DNA from: Alphaproteobacteria bacterium
Lineage (GTDB): Bacteria; Pseudomonadota; Alphaproteobacteria; Micavibrionales; Micavibrionaceae
Reading direction: 5' to 3'
Length of the DNA: 5,815 bases
NCBI GenBank assembly: GCA_030639165.1
Contig: DAOWDF010000244.1
Span: forward strand, 1-5,815
Shown in pieces: positions 1 to 5,815 of the stretch; position 1 is the first letter of the stretch; each line of letters begins with the position of its first letter. The notes below the pieces were generated by a model, which searched no databases, was not told where the DNA came from, and worked only from the letters and a program-made list of their open reading frames with translations. The position numbers and the translations under genes were made by a program.

Positions 1-352
1 AGATTATATAGAAAATTATTAATCCTATGTTTCTTGTGTTATCAAATCCTAATATATTTTGGTTTTGCATTAGAATAAAAGCTACAACTTTTAATGCTGG
101 TATTAACAAAATAAACCAACCAGAATATCCCATATCTTGAATTCTTTTGAATCCCAGCACAAAAAGAATATAAATAATTATCGAATATATAGGATACCAA
201 ATAAATTTAGGTAAATATTCTTCAAGATGTGTAACAATTAGGATGGGGATAATAGCCATGAAAAAATCGGTGCGGGACAACCTTCCTTTTAATGAAAAGA
301 GAAGTTTTTTCCATGAGAATTCTGTGTAATCTTTTTCTTCTAAAGCACCCAT
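1..352 (-). CDS. DUF805-like small membrane protein, C-terminus cut by the window edge
   Basis: An open frame of 117 codons runs from ATG at 352 to the left edge with no stop, so the gene is incomplete. The N-terminus carries LFSLKGRLSRTDFF (residues 18-31), which matches the F-x-G-R-hydrophobic-S-R entry motif of DUF805 proteins. A hydrophobic span follows at about 32-39, then a second at about 52-68. FKRIQDMGYSGWFILLIPAL (70-89) matches the family's R-L-H-D-x-G-x-S-G-W signature and leads into another membrane segment. DUF805 proteins are usually 100-150 residue inner-membrane proteins of unknown function, so little should be missing. The usual His of the RLHD signature is Gln here. An AGG at 362-360 lies 7 bases before the ATG, and a promoter candidate precedes it, so it may be transcribed separately from uup, 72 bases upstream. 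The gene is about 29% GC, far below uup. The family call is from motif memory and is fairly secure; no function can be assigned. Confidence 0.8.
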   Translation of the reverse strand, partial: MGALEEKDYTEFSWKKLLFSLKGRLSRTDFFMAIIPILIVTHLEEYLPKFIWYPIYSIIIYILFVLGFKRIQDMGYSGWFILLIPALKVVAFILMQNQNILGFDNTRNIGLIIFYII

Positions 353-376
353 TTGATAGCCTATGCATTATATATA

Positions 377-412
377 CTGGATAATAATTGCATGTAAAAT
401 TATTATTGTCAA
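377..412 (-). promoter_or_regulatory. Candidate sigma-70 promoter for the DUF805 gene
   Basis: On the minus strand a perfect TTGACA lies at 412-407. After a 17-base spacer comes AATTAT at 389-384, which matches the -10 consensus at four of six positions, including the important A2 and T6. Transcription would start near 377, giving a leader of about 25 bases before the ATG at 352. A second -10-like TATAAT at 372-367 has no good -35 box and would leave a leader under 10 bases. The region is very AT-rich, so chance matches are likely. Confidence 0.4.
381..406. repeat. AT-only inverted repeat between uup and the DUF805 gene
   Basis: ATAATAATT at 381-389 is exactly complementary to AATTATTAT at 398-406, with an 8-base loop. 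The stem has no G-C pair and is not followed by a U-tract in the minus-strand transcript, so it is a poor intrinsic terminator. It overlaps the spacer and -10 of the promoter candidate and could equally be a protein-binding site or a chance product of AT-rich sequence. Confidence 0.4.
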
Positions 413-424
413 ATTAGGTCTATA

Positions 425-2257
425 TCAATTCGCAGCAGCCTTTATCTCTTCCAACTCTAACCATCTTAGTTCGGCGGTTTCTAGCTCGGACTTAGCCTTG
501 GGGAAGCGTTTGGAAATACTCGTGAATTTATCCGCATCTTTAGTGTAAAGATCAGGATCATTCATAAGCTCCTCTAGATCAACTATTTCCTTTTCCAGTT
601 CTTTTATCGCCTTAGGAAGCTGTTCCAATTCATGTTTCAGCTTGAAGGTAAAAGCTATTGGAGCGTTTACTTTTTCTACTTTGCTAGATTTGGTTTTCTT
701 CTCGCTTTTCGGCGCTTCTGATTTTTGCGAGCGCTTATATTCCAGATAATCGGAATATCCGCCGATAATGCCTTCAACATTGGCGTCACCCTCAAAAGCC
801 AGAGTTTTTGTCACCACTTGATCGAGGAAATCCCGATCATGCGACACCACAAATAACGTGCCGTCATAGCTTTTCAATATGCCCGTTAGCATATCGAGCG
901 TATCCATATCCAGATCATTTGTCGGCTCATCCATGATCAGCATATTACCCGGTTTTGCCAGTATCTTAGCCAGCATCAGACGGTTTTTCTGCCCACCAGA
1001 AAGCGTTGACACTGCGCGCCAAGCATCCTCTGGATCAAACAAAAAGTCCTTCAAATATCCGCAAATATGGCGTGATTTTCCGCGAACATCCAAGTAGTCT
1101 GCGCCTTCAGGGCATAGATTATCTTTCAAAGACTTTGCATCATTAAGCATAGAACGGCTTTGATCGAAATAAGCAATTTCTAGCGTTTTAGCGCGCTTAA
1201 CTTTCCCCGTGTCTGCCTTCATCTCACCAGTAAGCATGCGCAAGAAGCTGGTCTTGCCAGAGCCATTACGCCCTAAAATCCCGATGCGATCTTTCTTTTT
1301 TATCCGCATATTAAAGTTTTCAAGGATTTTCTTTTCGCTGCCGCTTTCTGCATCAATAAAGCTTTTTCCTACATTGAAAAACTCAACCATATTTTGTGAT
1401 GACTGCTCGGCCGTCATTGGCGGTAACTCTATTGTAGAGGTAACGCGGCGATAAGATTTTTGATCGCGTTCCAGCGCATCACGAGCCTTAAAGGCTTCGC
1501 CTTGGCGGCGGACATTACGTTTCACTCGCGCTTTTACGCCTTTATTAGCCCATTCAATTTCTTGCTCGACTTTCTTGGCGCGGTTATGCAGAGCGCGTCC
1601 TTCTTGCTCCAACATCTCACGTGACCATTGCTCAAAATGTGCAAACCCCTTTGGCGCGGTCTTAATCTCGCCGCGATCAAGCCAAAATACACGATCAGTG
1701 GTATTGGCCAAAAATCTACGATCATGTGATACGATCACGACTGATCCGCGGTAATTATTGATATAGCCCTCCAGCCATTCGATCAGCTCCAAATCCATAT
1801 GGTTAGTTGGCTCATCAAGCAGTAGAATATCAGGCTCTTCGATCAATGACCGCGCAAGGCACGCTCTACGGCGCTGTCCACCTGATAGATTTTTTAGACG
1901 GTCATCAACATTAAGAAGCAGGGGCGCAACCACCATTTCAATGCGGTAATCAATATCCCATTCTTCCAGCTCTTCCTTTATGCCCTCAAAGATATAATCG
2001 CGCACGGTTTGCTCTTCGCAGCCCTTTGTGCTTTGCTGCATATAGCCAGTGGATGTTCCTGCAAGAATAAAGCGCTTGCCATCATCAATTTCACGCGCGC
2101 CAGTGATAATGTTCATCAGTGTAGTCTTACCAGCGCCATTCTTCCCCACCAGAGCGATCTTACGCCCAGAATGTATGTGGAACGATAGATTGTCAAAAAA
2201 CGGCTTGCCAGCGATTAATACGCTCGCATCTTCAACACTTAATAATAGATCACTCAT
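425..2257 (-). CDS. uup: ABC-F family ATPase, Uup type
   Basis: This 610-residue soluble protein has two ABC ATPase domains and no membrane segments. Domain 1 shows Walker A GKNGAGKTT (38-46), signature LSGGQ (124-128), Walker B ending D148-E149 and H-loop SHD (177-179). Domain 2 shows GRNGSGKTS (329-337), LSGGQ (419-423), D443-E444 and SHD (472-474). Both catalytic glutamates are present. The linker between them contains the basic stretch WANKGVKARVKRN (236-248), and GYLKDFLF (400-407) is typical of Uup. A lysine-rich segment and a predicted coiled coil (about 510-610) match the Uup C-terminal domain, which binds nucleic acid in characterised members. Length is close to E. coli Uup. Family members act on ribosomes and affect transposon precise excision and branched DNA; which role applies here cannot be read from sequence. 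The first ATG gives a complete domain 1, with only a weak purine-rich GAAAGAG before it. It lies 68 bases downstream of mtnP, so co-transcription is possible. Confidence 0.95.
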   Translation of the reverse strand: MSDLLLSVEDASVLIAGKPFFDNLSFHIHSGRKIALVGKNGAGKTTLMNIITGAREIDDGKRFILAGTSTGYMQQSTKGCEEQTVRDYIFEGIKEELEEWDIDYRIEMVVAPLLLNVDDRLKNLSGGQRRRACLARSLIEEPDILLLDEPTNHMDLELIEWLEGYINNYRGSVVIVSHDRRFLANTTDRVFWLDRGEIKTAPKGFAHFEQWSREMLEQEGRALHNRAKKVEQEIEWANKGVKARVKRNVRRQGEAFKARDALERDQKSYRRVTSTIELPPMTAEQSSQNMVEFFNVGKSFIDAESGSEKKILENFNMRIKKKDRIGILGRNGSGKTSFLRMLTGEMKADTGKVKRAKTLEIAYFDQSRSMLNDAKSLKDNLCPEGADYLDVRGKSRHICGYLKDFLFDPEDAWRAVSTLSGGQKNRLMLAKILAKPGNMLIMDEPTNDLDMDTLDMLTGILKSYDGTLFVVSHDRDFLDQVVTKTLAFEGDANVEGIIGGYSDYLEYKRSQKSEAPKSEKKTKSSKVEKVNAPIAFTFKLKHELEQLPKAIKELEKEIVDLEELMNDPDLYTKDADKFTSISKRFPKAKSELETAELRWLELEEIKAAAN

Positions 2258-2325
2258 TATGCTCTTTCACTGGTAATATTTTGAATGTCTTGTAGCAGAG
2301 ACGCGCATAAAACACTAGATTTAAG

Positions 2326-3174
2326 TTAGATTCTCAAAACCGCCAGCCATTCCTTTTGCGCGTCATTTAGACGATCATCTGGTGTCATGACAGCTCCGCT
2401 TAAGGCAATTCGGATATTATCTGGAGTATCAGAAATTCCGTTTTCCATCAGGCGCAGAATAAGCTTTTTAATCTTGCTGATATTCTTAAAATAAACGGCA
2501 AATACAGCTTCTACGCTGACATGCTCATCAGGGTCTTCGCGCCAGCAATCATAATCGGTAGCAATGGCTAGCGTGACATAGCCCATTTGCGCCTCACGCG
2601 CTAGGAATGCTTCGGGTACATTGGTCATGCCGACAACATCAGCCTTAACCGCATTGCGCAAGAAATTGCTCTCCGCCTTAGTGCCAAGGCGCGGTCCTTC
2701 AACACATGCATATGTTTTTCCTGAATGTAGTGGCAGATCAATATCACTTGCAGCTTTCAAAATATCCGCGCTAAGGGCAGGGCAGGTAGGCTGAGCGGTT
2801 GATATATGCGCAGTAACCCCGCCGCCAAAGAATGAGGCTGCGCGCTTGCCGCGCGTACTATCGAAATATTGAGAAGCGAGAGCCAAATCCCCTGGTTTGA
2901 TCTCCTCTTGCAATGACCCTGACGCAGAAACACTTAAAATAGTGCGCGCACCAAGTTTCTTAAGTGCATATATATTTGCGCGGTAATTAACTTCGGATGG
3001 TATGAACTCATGATTACGCCCATGTCTTGGCAAGAATAGCGCAGATGATCCAAAAACCTTGCCCTCTACTATCGGAGCAGATGGTTTACCAAACGGCGTT
3101 TCAATATCATGCTCAGCGACGATTTCTAATTCATCCAGAGCGTATAGGCCTGAGCCTCCAATAATCGCTAACAT
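2326..3174 (-). CDS. mtnP: S-methyl-5'-thioadenosine phosphorylase (EC 2.4.2.28)
   Basis: This 282-residue cytosolic enzyme splits 5'-methylthioadenosine with phosphate into adenine and 5-methylthioribose-1-phosphate, feeding purine and methionine salvage. It is full length (human MTAP is 283). Motifs in order are GGSGLY (6-11), PRHGRNH (49-55) with R50 and H51, SASGSL (83-88), CVEGPR (157-162), VGMTNVPEA (181-189) with M183, and ATDYDCW (205-211). The phosphate-site residues S8, R50, H51 and S83 and the base-site residues M183, D207 and D209 line up with the human active site. The two aspartates mark adenine (6-amino) specificity; guanine/hypoxanthine purine phosphorylases have Asn there. 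A 5'-methylthioinosine phosphorylase is the main alternative, but the DYD motif argues against it. The ATG starts directly at the first strand and is preceded by GTGGG at a usable distance. It lies 109 bases downstream of the RND gene; a palindrome with a -10-like core lies in that gap. No mtnA or other salvage genes are in view. Confidence 0.95.
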   Translation of the reverse strand: MLAIIGGSGLYALDELEIVAEHDIETPFGKPSAPIVEGKVFGSSALFLPRHGRNHEFIPSEVNYRANIYALKKLGARTILSVSASGSLQEEIKPGDLALASQYFDSTRGKRAASFFGGGVTAHISTAQPTCPALSADILKAASDIDLPLHSGKTYACVEGPRLGTKAESNFLRNAVKADVVGMTNVPEAFLAREAQMGYVTLAIATDYDCWREDPDEHVSVEAVFAVYFKNISKIKKLILRLMENGISDTPDNIRIALSGAVMTPDDRLNDAQKEWLAVLRI

Positions 3175-3217
3175 AGTATTCCCACTTTATCTTTTCACGT
3201 TGTTGCGTTGTCGCAGC

Positions 3218-3231
3218 CGTATTATAATACG
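3218..3231. promoter_or_regulatory. 14-bp perfect palindrome with -10-like core upstream of mtnP
   Basis: CGTATTATAATACG reads the same on both strands and ends about 44 bases before the mtnP ATG. It contains TATAAT on the minus strand (3226-3221) and also on the plus strand (3223-3228). At 16-18 bases upstream of the minus-strand hexamer there is no recognisable -35 box, so it would be a -10 element needing an activator, an operator for a dimeric regulator overlapping the start site, or a chance palindrome. No U-tract follows, so it is not a terminator for the RND gene. Confidence 0.3.
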
Positions 3232-3240
3232 CCTTTGCTC

Positions 3241-3251
3241 CTAGCGCCTAG
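3241..3251. repeat. Short interrupted palindrome CTAG-CGC-CTAG
   Basis: CTAGCGCCTAG has 4-base self-complementary arms around a 3-base centre. It sits 9 bases from the 14-bp palindrome, in the gap between the RND gene and mtnP. CTAG is often under-represented in bacterial genomes, so two copies 7 bases apart are mildly notable. It might be a second operator half or a small hairpin, but it is too short to assign. Confidence 0.25.
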
Positions 3252-3283
3252 TGTAAAAATAAATTGAAAAGACTATATTTAAA

Positions 3284-5815
3284 TCATCCTAATATCGCAG
3301 ATTTAGCTCGCCCCAAAATCCTCTTAATATCCTCGTTTATCATATAAAGCGATGGGATAAGCACAAGTGTTAAAAATGTAGCAAATACTATCCCATATCC
3401 CAAAGATATAGCCATAGGAATTAAGAAACGTGCTTGTCTAGAAGTTTCAAACATCATCGGGGCTAAGCCAACAAATGTTGTAAGCGTGGTTAATATTATA
3501 GGGCGGAAACGCTGGGTCGCGGCCAATACCACGGCATCAAATTCATGCGCACCTTCTTTGCGTTTTTTGTTAATCATATCAATTAATATAAGCGAGTCGT
3601 TAATTACAACTCCTGCCAGAGCAATAATGCCGAACATGCTAACGATGCTCATCGGAAAGCCCATTATCATATGACCTATTATCGCTCCGACAATACTAAA
3701 AGGTATGGCGATCATGATCATTAAGGGCTGACTATAGCTGGAGAATAATATTGCTAAAATAGCGTACATAACAAATAAAATGCCAAACATTCCCATGAAT
3801 AGGCTAGCCAAACTTTCTCGCATTTCTGCCTGTGCGCCTTCAAATGAATATGTAAGTCCAGGATATCGTTTTTGCAGATTTGGCAGAATATCACTGGTGA
3901 TAGATTTTATTATTAAGTTGGTGTCTGACGGCGGGTTAACATCCGCCTCAACGTTAATTACTCTCTTGCTGTTCTTGCGGTTGATGGTTGTGTAGGCGCG
4001 GCCATCTTTTACATTAACCACATCGCGCAGCATCACATCCGCGCCATTGGGAGCTTTAATCATCATGTTTCTAAAATCATAGGCCGAGTTTCTTGTCTCC
4101 TCGGGCAGCATAACCAGCACGCGAACTTCATTACGCCCGGGCTGTTGCTTCAAGGCTTGCGCGCCATAAAATCCGCCGCGAACTTGCCGCCCAACCTCGG
4201 CAGGGGTCAGGCCAAGCGTATATCCCAGATCAGTCATGGTAAAATCAAACTGCCGTTTACCCTGCGCCGATCCATCATCAATATCCTGCGCATTAGGAAA
4301 CAGCGCCAAATGATCCGCCAGCGCAATCGCCGCTGTATCTAGTATATCCGTGTCGTTATGGCTAAGCTCCACAGTAAGGGATGCGCCCGATCCAGGCCCC
4401 CCGGAATCAGAAGCAAAGCGCAGCATTTCCAGCCCCAAAATTGTCCCCGTTTGGATGCGCCATAAATCTGTAAATACTTGCGTACTTATTGGCCTTATAT
4501 CTGACTTAGTAAGTAATGTGCGCACCTCAATAATATTTTTGTCAACAAAGGAATAGATGCCGTATGACAGATTTGTGCCGCCATTTTGATCAATCACTTT
4601 TTGCGCGGCGTTAATTATTCGTTGCTCTACAGCCCTTACCTCTTCATCAGGCGAACCAATTTTAAGTTCTGCCTTGGCTAATGAAAAGTCAGACTCAATG
4701 CGCGGGAATATCTGAATCCCCAAATGCCCGCCCGCAACGTAAGACCCCATAGCAATAAGTATAAACATAAAAACCGAAAGCGATACATAGCGCAAATAAA
4801 CCGATTTTTTTAGGAATGGGGCATATCTATTTTGTACGAAGTTGTTGAAATGCTTATTGAATGCCTTTTGAAATGCGATAATAGAGCGCAAAGGCCTGTT
4901 CTTAATATCCTTACTTTTAGAGAATGTTAAATGCGCGGGCAATATAAACAGGCTCTCAATCAATGATAGAAAGAATACGGATATTACAATCACAGGAATT
5001 ATGCCGAATATTTTCCCCATAAACCCAGGCATGTATAGCATAGGAAGAAATGCAATTATATTAGTTAGTACACTTACCATTACAGGTATAGCCATCTCAC
5101 GCGCGCCTTTAACGCTGGCTTCTAATGGTTTTGAGCCAGTTTCCCGCTTGTGGTAAATATTTTCTCCCACTACAATTGCATCATCAACAACTATGCCAAG
5201 CGCAATTATAAAGGCGAACATTGAAACCATATTGATAGAAAAGCTATCAACAGCAGGAAGCAGAAGGAACGCCCCCATATATGAGATTGGAATTCCCATA
5301 CTCACCCAAAATGCGAGGCGTACATCCAGAAATAGTGCAAGAAATATTACAACAAGAATAAGCCCCAAAGCGCCATTCTTGATTAAAAGCTCGGATCGTT
5401 CTTGAAAGGAAATGGATTGATCTTGGGTTACGGCTATGCGCATATCGCCAGACATATTATGGTTTAGCTCTTTTATGACTGCCTTAGTTGCCTTTGATAT
5501 ACTGACAGGGGTCTGATCGGACACGCTATTAATTATTAGCTCGATAGCGGGCTTGCCATTAAATGAGGCATATTTATTTATATCTTCAAATGTATCAATG
5601 ATATTAGCTATATCGCCAAGATAAACATTCGCGCCGTTTTTATTTTTGATAATAGGGATGTCTTTGAACTCATTGGCATAGTTTCTGCGCTCGCTCATAC
5701 GGACAAGTATTTCACCTGCAGAAGTCTTTACAGCGCCGCCGCCTAACTCTATGGATGTCATCGCAATGATATTGGCAACTTGCGGAATACTAATGCCATA
5801 GCGCCGTAAATTATC
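3284..5815 (-). CDS. RND efflux transporter permease (AcrB/HAE1-like), N-terminus cut by the window edge
   Basis: The frame stays open to the right edge, giving 843 visible residues. The ATG at 5761 lies inside the conserved periplasmic domain and is not the start. By alignment with AcrB about 200 N-terminal residues, including TM1, are missing. Numbering from the edge: PN2 porter region (1-140), TM2-TM6 (about 148-296), TM7 (343-362), second periplasmic region (365-665), TM8-TM12 (670-823). TM4 has GIVVDDAIVVGEN with D211-D212, equivalent to the proton-relay AcrB D407-D408. TM10 reads GVVINDSLILID (735-746), placing Asn739 where AcrB has Lys940. RxRP (769-772) begins TM11. The protein is an inner-membrane, proton-driven trimeric pump subunit that would work with a periplasmic adaptor and a TolC-like channel, neither in view. 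A heavy-metal (CzcA) type is less likely. Substrate is unknown. GC content shifts sharply inside the gene, being high at 4081-4440 and low in the membrane-coding part. No intrinsic terminator follows the TGA. Confidence 0.95.
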   Translation of the reverse strand, partial: DNLRRYGISIPQVANIIAMTSIELGGGAVKTSAGEILVRMSERRNYANEFKDIPIIKNKNGANVYLGDIANIIDTFEDINKYASFNGKPAIELIINSVSDQTPVSISKATKAVIKELNHNMSGDMRIAVTQDQSISFQERSELLIKNGALGLILVVIFLALFLDVRLAFWVSMGIPISYMGAFLLLPAVDSFSINMVSMFAFIIALGIVVDDAIVVGENIYHKRETGSKPLEASVKGAREMAIPVMVSVLTNIIAFLPMLYMPGFMGKIFGIIPVIVISVFFLSLIESLFILPAHLTFSKSKDIKNRPLRSIIAFQKAFNKHFNNFVQNRYAPFLKKSVYLRYVSLSVFMFILIAMGSYVAGGHLGIQIFPRIESDFSLAKAELKIGSPDEEVRAVEQRIINAAQKVIDQNGGTNLSYGIYSFVDKNIIEVRTLLTKSDIRPISTQVFTDLWRIQTGTILGLEMLRFASDSGGPGSGASLTVELSHNDTDILDTAAIALADHLALFPNAQDIDDGSAQGKRQFDFTMTDLGYTLGLTPAEVGRQVRGGFYGAQALKQQPGRNEVRVLVMLPEETRNSAYDFRNMMIKAPNGADVMLRDVVNVKDGRAYTTINRKNSKRVINVEADVNPPSDTNLIIKSITSDILPNLQKRYPGLTYSFEGAQAEMRESLASLFMGMFGILFVMYAILAILFSSYSQPLMIMIAIPFSIVGAIIGHMIMGFPMSIVSMFGIIALAGVVINDSLILIDMINKKRKEGAHEFDAVVLAATQRFRPIILTTLTTFVGLAPMMFETSRQARFLIPMAISLGYGIVFATFLTLVLIPSLYMINEDIKRILGRAKSAILG

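Noticed and set aside
363..548. Plus-strand open frame of 61 codons
   Set aside because: It mostly overlaps the uup 3' end antisense, has no recognisable motif, and is one of many plus-strand shadows of the minus-strand genes.
781..960. Cluster of GATC sites in uup
   Set aside because: Several come from codons for His-Asp-Arg and Asp-Gln in the H-loop and nearby motifs. There is no origin-like context, so codon choice explains them.
1534..1725. Minus-strand open frame of 63 codons inside uup
   Set aside because: It lies in another frame wholly within the well-supported uup linker and H-loop region and has no family features.
425..2257. Antibiotic-resistance ABC-F (ribosome protection) reading of the uup gene
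   Set aside because: The linker, the GYLKDFLF motif and the C-terminal coiled coil fit the housekeeping Uup group, and no long resistance-type linker tip is apparent.
2258..2325. Possible promoter or terminator between mtnP and uup
   Set aside because: No paired -35/-10 boxes and no GC-rich hairpin with a T-tract could be seen in these 68 bases.
3175..3283. Possible intrinsic terminator after the RND gene
   Set aside because: The T-rich stretch after the stop has no hairpin before it, and the later palindromes are not followed by a U-tract.
5193..5405. Plus-strand open frames opposite the RND gene (this one and those at 3486, 3780, 4145 and 4350)
   Set aside because: They are antisense to conserved RND domains and their translations show no coherent motif.

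Overview
The window holds four genes, all on the minus strand and packed with short gaps of 72, 68 and 109 bases. Read in the direction of transcription, from the right edge to the left, they are: an RND-type efflux pump permease whose N-terminus lies beyond the right edge; an S-methyl-5'-thioadenosine phosphorylase (mtnP); an ABC-F ATPase of the Uup type; and a small DUF805-like membrane protein whose C-terminus lies beyond the left edge. No RNA genes, insertion sequences, CRISPR arrays or attachment sites were seen, and no stretch over 300 bases lacks a gene.

The organism is probably a Gram-negative bacterium, because a tripartite RND pump needs an outer membrane. A proteobacterium of moderate to low GC is the likeliest reading, and an alphaproteobacterium is plausible but not provable here. 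Hand counts over 300-360 base blocks give about 29% GC in the DUF805 gene, 49% in the middle of uup, 38% in a membrane-domain part of the RND gene and 56% in part of its second periplasmic domain. Composition therefore varies strongly along the window.

The genes do not form an obvious pathway. The RND permease exports compounds with an adaptor and outer-membrane channel that would be encoded elsewhere, perhaps just beyond the right edge. MtnP cleaves methylthioadenosine, a by-product of polyamine and related synthesis, for purine and methionine salvage. Uup is a soluble ATPase linked to ribosome and DNA-recombination functions. The DUF805 protein has no known function. No strong intrinsic terminator is visible between them, so read-through is possible. 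The best promoter candidates lie before the DUF805 gene and, more weakly, before mtnP.

This looks like ordinary chromosomal housekeeping and efflux DNA. I found no convincing new system. The points most worth checking are the sharp composition shift inside the RND gene, the absence of the usual TM10 lysine in that pump, the very AT-rich DUF805 gene, and a perfect 14-bp palindrome containing a -10-like sequence upstream of mtnP.
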